A stretch of 64,000 nt of DNA from Sphingopyxis sp. Root154 (GTDB lineage Bacteria > Pseudomonadota > Alphaproteobacteria > Sphingomonadales > Sphingomonadaceae): contig NZ_LMGI01000002.1 of the NCBI RefSeq assembly GCF_001427105.1, positions 1,592,651 to 1,656,650 on the forward strand. Direction: 5' to 3'. Below are positions 53,872-61,973 of this stretch, one piece after another. The translations under genes and the position numbers were made by a program. Below the pieces are notes generated by a model that saw nothing but the letters and a program-made list of their open reading frames with translations, did not search any database and was not told the DNA's origin. Position 1 is the stretch's first letter, and every line of letters starts with the position of its first letter.

Positions 53872-54205
53872 GCCGCGACGCGGGCCGACGCCGCGTGACG
53901 ATCAGCTGGCGATACAACCGAGGCTCCCGGCGATGGACGGGTCGCCGCCCCTGGACGCAGTCGGCGCCGCGGGCACTGCGGGTCGGCGCACCCTGAAAAT
54001 CATCCGCCTGCCGAAGCATCCCAACCCGAAAATCGCGCATCCGACGAGCCATACTGCGGCCGTTGGAAGCCGGTATCTCTCCGAGCCTGGGCCGCGGTGC
54101 CAGGCGCCGAAGACGGCCCGGTGCGCGCCGCCAAGTTTATTCATGTTGACTAACTTTGGTCAGATGATCATATTCTAGCGAAAGTACAAGGTCAGGAGAG
54201 GTGAG
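53872..54205. other. Intergenic region upstream of the FMN reductase operon
   Basis: 334 bases without a recognisable gene. G+C-rich for the first 250 bases, then an AT-rich promoter region from 54130, described separately. Confidence 0.6.
54132..54176 (+). promoter_or_regulatory. Promoter with regulon motif of the FMN reductase operon
   Basis: TTGACTAACTTTG (54146-54158) is identical to bases 10724-10736 of the aau promoter. TTATTCA lies just to the left with a three-base gap in place of two. TTGACT is the -35; CATATT (54169-54174, 17-base spacing) or TATTCT (54171-54176, 19) is the -10. A second, poorer palindrome TTGGTCAGATGATCAT (54156-54171) lies between them. Confidence 0.6.
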
Positions 54206-54808
54206 ATGAGGGCTGTCGATTCGAGAGATATGCGACGTCGTCCGGTCATCGTGGGCATCGGCGGTACGGTCCGGGCGGGATCGAGCACCGAGCTCGCATT
54301 GGTCGAGGCGCTGCGGGTCGCTGCAGAGGGCGGCGCGGACACGAGGCTCCTCGGGGGCGCCTTTCTGGCGACGCTTCCGGTGTTCGATCCCGGCCCCGCG
54401 GGTCCGACTCCCGGACAGCTCGAACTGGTGGCCGCGCTGGCTGACGCCGACGGCGTCATCGTCGCCAGTCCAGGTTATCACGGCGCGATTTCGGGGGTGA
54501 TGAAGAACGCGCTCGACACGCTCGAACTTGCCCGCTCGGGCGAGCGGCCCTACCTCGCCGATCTGCCGGTGGGCATCATCATCACCGCCGGTGGCTGGCA
54601 GGCCGCCGGCACGGCCCTGGTAACGATGCGGACGATCGTCCATGCCTTGCGCGGCTGGCCGACGCCGTTCGGCGCCGCGCTCAACACCAGCGAGGGGCTT
54701 TTTGCCGAAGACGGCCGTTGCCGATCCGAGAAGGACGGCGCGCAATTGGCCACCGTCGCGGACCAGGTGCTGGGCTTCGCCCGCATGAAGCAGGCAGTCG
54801 CAGCATGA
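54206..54808 (+). CDS. NADPH-dependent FMN reductase
   Basis: 200 residues with the flavodoxin-like fold of the SsuE/FMN_red family: VIVGIGGTVRAGSSTELALVEALRVA (phosphate-binding loop), FLATLPVFDP, and SPGYHGAISGVMKNALDTLE, the flavin-contact loop. AGGAGAGG lies upstream of the ATG. It would reduce FMN with NAD(P)H and supply FMNH2 to two-component monooxygenases, best candidate the LLM enzyme at 44726, whose promoter carries the same motif. It heads an operon with ribBX and three acyl-CoA dehydrogenases. Confidence 0.92.
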   Translation: MRAVDSRDMRRRPVIVGIGGTVRAGSSTELALVEALRVAAEGGADTRLLGGAFLATLPVFDPGPAGPTPGQLELVAALADADGVIVASPGYHGAISGVMKNALDTLELARSGERPYLADLPVGIIITAGGWQAAGTALVTMRTIVHALRGWPTPFGAALNTSEGLFAEDGRCRSEKDGAQLATVADQVLGFARMKQAVAA

Positions 54809-56061
54809 CCGCCGCGGCACGGAACAGCGCCGCATCCCCGGCCCGGGAATCCGCCAAAGTGACGCCGCTGCGCTCGAGCTATCTCGCCTCGCCGGAGGAC
54901 ATCATCGAAGAGGCGAAGAATGGACGGATGTTCATCCTCGTCGATGACGAGAACCGCGAGAATGAGGGCGATCTCGTCATTCCGGCCCAGATGGCGACCC
55001 CCGAGAAGCTCAACTTCATGGCAAAATACGGCCGCGGCCTGATTTGCCTGGCTTTGACCAAGGCGCGCGTCGACGACCTCGGATTGGGCCTGATGAGCCG
55101 CAACAACGGCACGCGGCACGAAACGGCGTTCACCGTCTCGATCGAGGCACGCGAAGGCGTAACAACCGGCATATCCGTTGCCGATCGTGCGCGCACCGTG
55201 GCCGTCGCGATCGACGCCACGAAGACGCAGGATGACCTAGTGACGCCCGGTCACGTCTTCCCGCTCGTGGCGCGCGATGGCGGCGTCCTGGTTCGCGCCG
55301 GACATACGGAAGCGGCCGTCGACGTCGCGCGCCTTGCCGGCCTTAACCCTTCCGGGGTGATCTGCGAGATCATGAATGACGACGGCACCATGGCGCGTCT
55401 CGACGAACTCGTCGCTTTTGCCGCGCGCCATTCGCTCAAGATCGGAACGATACGCGACCTGATCGCCTATCGCTGCCGGCACGATCATCTGATCGAGGTC
55501 GCCAGCGAAGCGTCGTTCGCGAGCCGCTGGGGCGGCGACTGGAAGGTGCGCGCTTACCGTAACAAGGCAACCGGCACCGAGCAGATCGCACTGGTCAAGG
55601 GCCGGATTGATCCGTCTGCCCCGACGCTTGTCCGAATGCACGCGCTCAGCCCCTTCACCGACATGTTCGGCGAGGACACAAGCCGCGGACACATGTTGTC
55701 GCGCTCGATGGAGATGATCGCTGAACATGGCAGCGGTGCCGTGGTTGTCATCAACCGCGATCGCGCCGGCCCGTTCACGACCGCGGTGAAGATGAAGGCC
55801 GGCGAGCCTATCGAATTCGATATGGAAGAACTGCGCGACTATGGCGTGGGCGCGATGATCCTCGCCGATCTGGGCGTGCAGGACATGGTGCTCCTCACCA
55901 ACACGCATCATTCGCTGGTCGGTCTGGAAGGACATGGCCTGCGGGTGATCGAGGAGCGGGCCGTCGAGATCGCGGAGCGACCATCCGGGCCGAACGACCA
56001 TGCCCCCGCCGGGCAATCCGACACCGTCATGGAAAGGAAACAAGCAAGTGCAAGCCTTTGA
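54805..56061 (+). CDS. RibB-type 3,4-dihydroxy-2-butanone 4-phosphate synthase fused to an inactive GTP cyclohydrolase II-like domain (RibBX)
   Basis: 418 residues, ATG overlapping the previous stop (ATGA). Residues 25-230 are a complete RibB: the acidic metal loop [10 protein letters not shown] (47-56), and [32 protein letters not shown]. Residues 245-400 follow the RibA fold, but the zinc site is gone: where active enzymes have ECLTGDVFGS..RCDCG, this protein has [22 protein letters not shown] (280-301) with no cysteine. GTP cyclohydrolase II activity is therefore not expected. This agrees with the RibBX variant described in Proteobacteria. As a catabolic-operon copy it likely raises flavin supply for the reductase, the LLM enzyme and the acyl-CoA dehydrogenases. 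Confidence 0.9.
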   Translation: MTAAARNSAASPARESAKVTPLRSSYLASPEDIIEEAKNGRMFILVDDENRENEGDLVIPAQMATPEKLNFMAKYGRGLICLALTKARVDDLGLGLMSRNNGTRHETAFTVSIEAREGVTTGISVADRARTVAVAIDATKTQDDLVTPGHVFPLVARDGGVLVRAGHTEAAVDVARLAGLNPSGVICEIMNDDGTMARLDELVAFAARHSLKIGTIRDLIAYRCRHDHLIEVASEASFASRWGGDWKVRAYRNKATGTEQIALVKGRIDPSAPTLVRMHALSPFTDMFGEDTSRGHMLSRSMEMIAEHGSGAVVVINRDRAGPFTTAVKMKAGEPIEFDMEELRDYGVGAMILADLGVQDMVLLTNTHHSLVGLEGHGLRVIEERAVEIAERPSGPNDHAPAGQSDTVMERKQASASL

Positions 56062-57223
56062 CTGGACAGACCCGCTGCTGATCGACGAGCTGTTGACCGA
56101 AGAGGAGCGCATGGTCCGCGACACGGCGCGGGCCTATGCACAGGATTGCCTCGCGCCGCGTATCGTGGACGCGTTCCAGAACGAGCACACCGATCCGGCG
56201 ATCTTCCGCGAGATGGGCGAGCTGGGTCTGCTCGGCCCAACAATTCCGCAGGCCTATGGCGGCGTGGGGGCAAGCTATGTCGCCTATGGGCTGGTCGCCC
56301 GCGAGGTTGAGCGGGTCGATTCCGGCTATCGCTCGATGATGAGCGTCCAGTCGAGCCTCGTCATGTACCCCATATATGCCTATGGCTCGGACGAGCAGCG
56401 TCAAAAATATCTTCCCAAGCTTGCGAGTGGCGAATGGATCGGCTGCTTCGGCCTGACCGAACCCGATGCCGGCTCGGACCCGGGCGGGATGAAGACGAAG
56501 GCGGTCCGAACCGGCTCGGGCTATCTGTTGTCGGGCTCGAAGACCTGGATCAGCAATTCACCGATCGCCGACGTCTTCGTCGTCTGGGCGAAATCGCAGG
56601 AGCATGACGGCGCGATCCGGGGCTTCGTCATCGAAAAGGGGGCGAAAGGTCTGTCGGCTCCCAAGATCGAGGGCAAGCTGTCGCTCCGCGCCTCGGTCAC
56701 GGGCATGATCGTTCTTGACGACGTCGAAGTGGGCGAGGACGCGCTGCTGCCCAATGTTCAGGGCTTGAAAGGGCCGTTCGGATGCTTGAACCGGGCGCGC
56801 TACGGCATCAGCTGGGGCAGCCTCGGAGCCGCCGAGTTCTGCATGCACGCAGCGCGGCAATATGGCCTCGACAGAGTGCAGTTCGACAAGCCGCTGGCCG
56901 CCAACCAGCTGTTCCAGAAGAAGCTCGCCGACATGGAGACCGAGATTGCACTTGGTCTGCAGGCATCGCTCCGTGTCGGTCGCCTGATGGACGAGGATCG
57001 CTTCGCACCCGAAATGATCTCGATCATCAAGCGCAACAATGTCGGCAAGGCGCTCGATATCGCGCGCGCCGCCCGCGACATGCATGGCGGCAACGGCATC
57101 TCGGGCGAATATCATGTGATGCGTCACCTGATGAACCTCGAAACGGTCAATACCTATGAGGGCGCTCACGATGTGCATGCGCTGATCATCGGCCGAGCGA
57201 TGACCGGAATCGCCGCTTTCTGA
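56048..57223 (+). CDS. Glutaryl-CoA dehydrogenase-like acyl-CoA dehydrogenase
   Basis: 391 residues from a GTG at 56048 that overlaps the ribBX end by 14 bases; it gives the family N-terminus ([20 protein letters not shown]). The GcdH hallmarks are present: [61 protein letters not shown] and the base E371 in [13 protein letters not shown]. It would oxidise and decarboxylate glutaryl-CoA to crotonyl-CoA with FAD, electrons to ETF. Its pairing with pimeloyl-CoA-type dehydrogenases suggests odd-chain dicarboxylyl-CoA breakdown. Confidence 0.92.
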   Translation: MQAFDWTDPLLIDELLTEEERMVRDTARAYAQDCLAPRIVDAFQNEHTDPAIFREMGELGLLGPTIPQAYGGVGASYVAYGLVAREVERVDSGYRSMMSVQSSLVMYPIYAYGSDEQRQKYLPKLASGEWIGCFGLTEPDAGSDPGGMKTKAVRTGSGYLLSGSKTWISNSPIADVFVVWAKSQEHDGAIRGFVIEKGAKGLSAPKIEGKLSLRASVTGMIVLDDVEVGEDALLPNVQGLKGPFGCLNRARYGISWGSLGAAEFCMHAARQYGLDRVQFDKPLAANQLFQKKLADMETEIALGLQASLRVGRLMDEDRFAPEMISIIKRNNVGKALDIARAARDMHGGNGISGEYHVMRHLMNLETVNTYEGAHDVHALIIGRAMTGIAAF

Positions 57224-57310
57224 ATTTTCGCCGCGGCGCAGCCGCGCCACGCCCATTCGCGGCTGCGGGCAGAGCGCCGGCACCGCGCGAGACTGTTCGA
57301 GGAGTGACCA

Positions 57311-58507
57311 ATGGATTTGCAGTTCAGCCGCGAGGACGAGACCTTCCGCGAGGAAGTTCGCGCCTTCCTTCAGGACAATCTTCCGCCCCGCCTCTCGGAG
57401 AAGGTGCGGACGGGCAAGCGCCTGACGAAGCAGGACATGGAGGAGTGGCATGCCATCCTGAACGGCCGGGGCTGGCTCGCCAACCATTGGCCGGCGGAAT
57501 ATGGCGGCACCGGCTGGAGCGTCACCCAGAAATATATCTTCGAGGTCGAAGTCGCGCTCGCCAACGCGCCGCGCATCGTGCCGTTCGGCGTGTCGATGCT
57601 TGGGCCGGTCCTCATCAAATATGGCAGCGAGGAGCAGAAGCGCTACTGGCTCCCGCGCATCCTCGACGGCAGCGACTGGTGGTGCCAGGGCTATTCCGAG
57701 CCGGGAGCGGGCTCGGATCTGGCCAGTGTCAAGACCACGGCCGTGCGCGATGGCGACCATTATATCGTCAATGGCCAGAAGACCTGGACGACGCTCGGCC
57801 AGTACGCGAACATGATCTTCTGCCTTGTCCGCACCAGCAGCAGTGGCAAACGGCAGGAAGGCATCTCCTTTCTTCTTGTCGACATGGCGACGCCGGGAAT
57901 CGAAATCCGTCCGATCACCCTTCTCGATGGCGAGCAGGAGGTGAATGAGGTCTTCTTCACCGATGTCCGCGTCCCGGTCGCGAACCTCGTCGGCGAGGAG
58001 AATAAGGGCTGGACCTACGCCAAATTCCTGCTGACCTACGAGCGTACGAATATCGCAGGCGTCGGCGGGTCGATGGCGGCCTTCGAGCAGCTTCGCCAGA
58101 TCGCGGAAACGCAGCGCAAGGGCGGCCTGCCGCTTGCCGAAGACCCGTTGTTCGCAGCACGCCTCGCGCGGCTCGAGATCGAACTGGAGAATATGAAGAC
58201 CACCAACCTGCGCGTCGTCGCGGCGGCCGGCCACGGCGCCGCCCCGGTCGCCGAAAGCTCGATGCTGAAGATCCGCGGCACCGAAATCCGACAGGAGATC
58301 GATGCCCTCGCGCGGCGCGCGCTGGGACCCTATGCCCAGCCCTTCGTTGCGGAGGCGCTCGAAGAGGGGTTCAACGGCGAACCCGTCGGTCCCGGATATG
58401 CAGCCTCGGTGACCCCCCGTTACCTCAATGATCGCAAGCTCTCGATCTTCGGCGGCTCGAACGAGGTGCAGCGCGAAATCATTACCAAAGCAATCCTGGA
58501 GCTCTGA
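57311..58507 (+). CDS. pimC: Acyl-CoA dehydrogenase, pimeloyl-CoA dehydrogenase large-subunit type
   Basis: 398 residues. FSREDETFREEVRAFLQDNLPPRL, HWPAEYGGTGWSVTQKYIF, GYSEPGAGSDLASVKTTA and QKTWTTLGQYANMIFCLVRT follow the PimC pattern, and SIFGGSNEVQREIITKAIL closes the FAD-binding tail. PimC pairs with PimD as a heteromeric dehydrogenase of medium dicarboxylyl-CoA or cyclic acyl-CoA. PimD begins two bases after its stop. Related pairs in steroid and alicyclic acid pathways cannot be told apart by eye, so the symbol is a family name. Confidence 0.85.
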   Translation: MDLQFSREDETFREEVRAFLQDNLPPRLSEKVRTGKRLTKQDMEEWHAILNGRGWLANHWPAEYGGTGWSVTQKYIFEVEVALANAPRIVPFGVSMLGPVLIKYGSEEQKRYWLPRILDGSDWWCQGYSEPGAGSDLASVKTTAVRDGDHYIVNGQKTWTTLGQYANMIFCLVRTSSSGKRQEGISFLLVDMATPGIEIRPITLLDGEQEVNEVFFTDVRVPVANLVGEENKGWTYAKFLLTYERTNIAGVGGSMAAFEQLRQIAETQRKGGLPLAEDPLFAARLARLEIELENMKTTNLRVVAAAGHGAAPVAESSMLKIRGTEIRQEIDALARRALGPYAQPFVAEALEEGFNGEPVGPGYAASVTPRYLNDRKLSIFGGSNEVQREIITKAILEL

Positions 58508-58509
58508 CG

Positions 58510-59619
58510 ATGGACTTTAATCACAGCGAAGAGCGGCAGATGCTTGCCGACACGCTCGCCCGATATCTGATGCAGCGTTATGGAATCGAAGATCGGCACC
58601 ATATCAGCGCGTCCGACCGCGGCTGGTCGAAAGAGCATTGGGAAGCCCTGGCCGAACTCGGGGTCGTCGGGGCCTTGTTCGGCGAGGCCGAGGGCGGCTT
58701 CGGCGGGGGCGGTTTCGATATTGCCGTGGTCTTCGAGCAGATCGGACGCGGGCTCGTCGTCGAGCCTTTTCTTGGCGCGCTGATGGGCGGCCGGCTTCTG
58801 TCGCGCGCCGGGGCCTCGGTCGATCTGGTCGAACGACTGATCGGGGGCGACATGACGATCGCCTTCGCGCATCAGGAGCCGTTGGGGCGTTACGATCTCA
58901 AGGACGTCGGCACGGTCGCGCGCGCGCAAGGCGACATCTGGGAGCTGACGGGCGACAAGGCGGTCGTCCCCCAGCTCGGATCCGCGGATGCCATTCTCGT
59001 AACAGCGCGCATCGAAGGCGCCTCGGAGACCCAGGCAATCGGCCTCTTCCTCGTCGAACCCGGCACCCCGGGCGTCGACATCCGGGACTATCCGCTGATC
59101 GACGGCGGCCGCGCCGGCGAACTGGGATTGCACGCAGCCGCTGCGAGGCTTCTCGCGCGCGATGCTCTTCCCCTCGTGGAGGACGCCGTCGCGACGGGTC
59201 TCGTGGCGCTTTGCTGGGAGGCAGTTGGTGTCATGTCGGTCCTTCGCGACGCGACGCTCGATTATCTGCGGACACGCCAGCAGTTCGGCGCACCGATCGG
59301 CAAGTTCCAGGCACTCCAGCACCGGATGGCCACGGTGGCGCTCGAGATCGAGCAAGCCCGCTCCGCCGCGATCAACGCCGCCGCCGCGCTCGACGGTCCA
59401 CGAGACGCGCGCGAACGCAGCGCCTCGGCCGCGAAATACACGATTGGCCGAGTCGGCACGCTCGTTGCCGAGGAGGCGATCCAGATGCACGGCGGGATTG
59501 GCATGACTTGGGAACTGCCGGTCTCGCACTATGCGAAGCGGCTCACCTTGATCGGTCACCAACTCGGCGACGAGGATCATCATCTCGAGCGCTTCATTAC
59601 GCTCGGTCGCGCGGCGTAG
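58510..59619 (+). CDS. pimD: Acyl-CoA dehydrogenase, pimeloyl-CoA dehydrogenase small-subunit type
   Basis: 369 residues, immediately following pimC. FNHSEERQMLADTLARYLMQRYG, GLVVEPFLGALMGGRLL, RTRQQFGAPIGKFQALQHRMA and AIQMHGGIGMTWELPVSHYAKRL are the PimD-like motifs. The middle, with few FAD-binding residues, is diverged as in non-catalytic partner subunits. Together with PimC it would make the alpha2-beta2-type enzyme. Last gene of the operon from 54206; a 134-base gap follows to the convergent trb remnant. Confidence 0.86.
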   Translation: MDFNHSEERQMLADTLARYLMQRYGIEDRHHISASDRGWSKEHWEALAELGVVGALFGEAEGGFGGGGFDIAVVFEQIGRGLVVEPFLGALMGGRLLSRAGASVDLVERLIGGDMTIAFAHQEPLGRYDLKDVGTVARAQGDIWELTGDKAVVPQLGSADAILVTARIEGASETQAIGLFLVEPGTPGVDIRDYPLIDGGRAGELGLHAAAARLLARDALPLVEDAVATGLVALCWEAVGVMSVLRDATLDYLRTRQQFGAPIGKFQALQHRMATVALEIEQARSAAINAAAALDGPRDARERSASAAKYTIGRVGTLVAEEAIQMHGGIGMTWELPVSHYAKRLTLIGHQLGDEDHHLERFITLGRAA

Positions 59620-59753
59620 CGATTATCATATCATCTGGTCGCTCGGCGCCGGGCGTCAGGCAAAGACATGATCGCGGCGAAACGCTGGTCGTCAGTTCAT
59701 CCGCCGGTCGAGGTCGCCCTCGCCCGTCAATGCTCCCGCATGACCGCTGAGCC

Positions 59754-59975
59754 TCAACGCCTGCGCCGCTCGGTCGCAAAGCCCCGATCGGTCGCCATGA
59801 ACCGTTCAATCATTGGAACGGCAATCTTCTCGGGCGGCAAGGGTTCGGGGAGGCCGTTGGCCTTCGCATGCACCTCGGCATAGGCGATCAGTTCGCGATG
59901 AAGCGCGCCGGGCAGTTCGATGGCGAGCTTCACGGGCTTGTCGTCGGCGACCGGGCCGAGCCTGAGTTTGGTCAT
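59754..59975 (-). CDS. DUF2274 protein of the Trb conjugation locus
   Basis: 73 residues: MTKLRLGPVADDKPVKLAIELP, then a helical part and EKIAVPMIERFMATDRGFATERRRR, the family pattern. DUF2274 genes are usually the last of Trb-type integrative element clusters, directly after trbI. Here the start overlaps the trbI stop (ATGA). Function unknown; it looks like a small DNA-binding or partition-like protein. Confidence 0.85.
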   Translation of the reverse strand: MTKLRLGPVADDKPVKLAIELPGALHRELIAYAEVHAKANGLPEPLPPEKIAVPMIERFMATDRGFATERRRR

Positions 59976-61198
59976 GTCGCTCCTCCTTGGGGCTCGAGAA
60001 TTAGGTCGCGGGTCACCAGCACCCGGAACGCGAAACCAGGGCGGATCGTGAGGGTCGGCGGGATGTTCATCTGGCGCTCAACGAGCCGCCGCCCCGACTG
60101 GTTGACCGTATCTTGCGACCCGTCGCGAAGCGCGCGCACGATCGCGTCATCGCCATCCGAGCCAAGTTCAGCGCCAACCCCGAGCAAGGTGGAGATCAGC
60201 GCCGCGCGTAGCATGGATCCCCAATGATGATCGGTGCGGTCGGCGAGGCCCGCCATGCCGCGCGCGTCGGCGCCAGGCTGACGCTCAAGCCGTATCGAGC
60301 GACCGCCAGGCAAGATCAGTCGGTCCCAAGCCAGCAGAAGCCGCTCCTGCCCCGCGGCGATCTCGCTGTCATAGTCGCCGACGAGGCGCGCACCCTGCGG
60401 GATCAGCAGGATGCGGCCGGTCGGACTGTCATAGACATTCTGCGTCACCTGCGCGGTGACCTGCCCGGGAAGGTCGGAGCGGATGCCGGTGATCAGCGCG
60501 GCGGGGATGACGCTCCCGCTCTGGAGGATATAGGGAGAGCTGGGTCCGACAATGCGTTCGGGACTTTCGTTCGGTTTGCCGGCGCCGCCTTCGAGAAAGG
60601 CTCGGCGCGCCGCGTCGGGACTCCGCTTACCGGCGACCGGCGCCGGCGCGGCCACGGCAGTCTCTGTTGATCCGCGCAGCGCCTCGGCCATGCCTGCACC
60701 CGCGGACCCTCCGCCAAGAAAGAGACGACTGGCCGTGGCGGCTTCGCGCTCCTGTCGCGCCCGGTCGCGCGCCTCGTCGGCGGGTGAGCGTGTGCCAGGC
60801 GACGGACTGCCCATTGCGGGCACAGGGACGCTTTCGCCATCGCGCTGCGCTGCGACGATCGGCCTGCCGAGATCGCCGGGAAGCGGCGGTCCCAGCTTCG
60901 GCACCTTACCATAATCGGCGGGCCCGCCTGTCACGACCTCGGCGCGGTTCGCGGTGTCGGCCGAATAGAGATTCTCGGCCGTCTTGGACGGCGAGGGTTG
61001 CAGGGCCCAGAGCAAGGCACCGCCGATCGCAATCCCCCCGGCTGCGCCGATGGTCGCCAGCGTCTTGCGCGACAGGCGCATCACCTGCGGCGCTTCACCG
61101 CGCAAACGGAAGGCGTCGGGTTCATGCGGTGCCGCGGCCCGATCGTCTCCGCCCGGCACCTCGGCGGACAGGACGGCCTGATCCTGCCGCTCGGTCAT
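59972..61198 (-). CDS. trbI: TrbI-like conjugal transfer protein (VirB10 homologue)
   Basis: 408 residues from ATG 61198, which overlaps the upstream stop (ATGA). A cytoplasmic N-terminus is followed by a membrane helix (LATIGAAGGIAIGGALLWAL, about 47-66), a Pro-rich periplasmic linker, and the C-terminal TrbI/VirB10 domain (SGSVIPAALITGIRSDLPGQVTAQVTQNVYDSPTGRILLIPQGARLVGDYDS, then RPGFAFRVLVTRDL). VirB10-type proteins link inner- and outer-membrane parts of type IV secretion. It appears intact, but the rest of the apparatus is missing from the window. Confidence 0.93.
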   Translation of the reverse strand: MTERQDQAVLSAEVPGGDDRAAAPHEPDAFRLRGEAPQVMRLSRKTLATIGAAGGIAIGGALLWALQPSPSKTAENLYSADTANRAEVVTGGPADYGKVPKLGPPLPGDLGRPIVAAQRDGESVPVPAMGSPSPGTRSPADEARDRARQEREAATASRLFLGGGSAGAGMAEALRGSTETAVAAPAPVAGKRSPDAARRAFLEGGAGKPNESPERIVGPSSPYILQSGSVIPAALITGIRSDLPGQVTAQVTQNVYDSPTGRILLIPQGARLVGDYDSEIAAGQERLLLAWDRLILPGGRSIRLERQPGADARGMAGLADRTDHHWGSMLRAALISTLLGVGAELGSDGDDAIVRALRDGSQDTVNQSGRRLVERQMNIPPTLTIRPGFAFRVLVTRDLILEPQGGAT

Positions 61199-61788
61199 GG
61201 CCGGCTCCGGCGGCGCGGCGTCTCGCGCTCGACCCGGACGGTGCGCGCCTGTTTCCCGGCGCCCAAGCGAAGCTCGCCGCGCTCGAACAGGCGATCGACG
61301 ATCATGTAGCGCCCCTGCACCCGGTAGTTGACGAGTTCGGCTTCGCCGCTGCTGCCGATGACGAATAGCGGCGGCAGGTCGACCGATGCGATATCCGCGC
61401 CAAACTCGATGAAGAGCTGGCGCGTGTCGTCGAATGCGCGCACCGGACGCCAAGCGACCTTGTCGCCCGCAATCCGGTAGCGGAAGTTCAGCGCCGCCAG
61501 ATCGATCGCCCCGGCAACGGGCGCGGCGCGCGCCGCTTCGGCTTCGGCGACTTGCATGGCGATGAGCTCGTCGGCGGGATAGGTCCAGGAGACCGACGCC
61601 ATATAGGATGCAGCGGTCGCGCGCAGTTCGACATGATAGGTACGCCGGTCGGTGTTGATGACGGGTTCGCTGTCCTTCACCTTGCGACCGTTCGGGACGA
61701 TCGCGATCGGCGCGGTGACCATGAGGGTCGCGAGCGTACCTTCGAAGCTGCCGTCATCCTTGACGGTGAGATTTGCGATGCTTGCCAT
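61195..61788 (-). CDS. In-frame fusion of a DUF736 N-terminus to the C-terminal part of TrbG
   Basis: 197 residues from ATG 61788 with an excellent AGGAGA site. Residues 1-42 (MASIANLTVKDDGSFEGTLA, then TLMVTAPIAIVPNGRKVKDSEP) are the start of a DUF736 protein; normal family members continue with their own C-terminal half after about this point. From residue 43 (VINTDRRTYHVELRATAASYM) the sequence is the VirB9/TrbG C-terminal region, including YRIAGDKVAWRPVRAFDDTRQLFIEFG and DLPPLFVI. TrbG has thus lost its signal peptide and N-terminal domain, so a periplasmic role is unlikely. Best explained by a deletion joining two genes of an integrative element. Confidence 0.85.
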   Translation of the reverse strand: MASIANLTVKDDGSFEGTLATLMVTAPIAIVPNGRKVKDSEPVINTDRRTYHVELRATAASYMASVSWTYPADELIAMQVAEAEAARAAPVAGAIDLAALNFRYRIAGDKVAWRPVRAFDDTRQLFIEFGADIASVDLPPLFVIGSSGEAELVNYRVQGRYMIVDRLFERGELRLGAGKQARTVRVERETPRRRSRP

Positions 61789-61973
61789 TTGAAGTCTCCT
61801 TAATTGCTCGGGGACCGTCCCCGATGGCGCCAGAAGAAGGGCCCGCGAGCCGCCGTCACCGAGCGCATGCGAGGGCGAACCCCCGCAGGGGGTTGACGGC
61901 ACGAGGCGAGCTGAGGCCCGCAATCAGGCAGCCAATGAGGGAAAGGTTCAACGAGCCAGGAGACCCATGGCTA

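Noticed and set aside
54805..56061. Bifunctional RibBA with active GTP cyclohydrolase II
   Set aside because: The zinc-binding cysteines of the second domain are absent.
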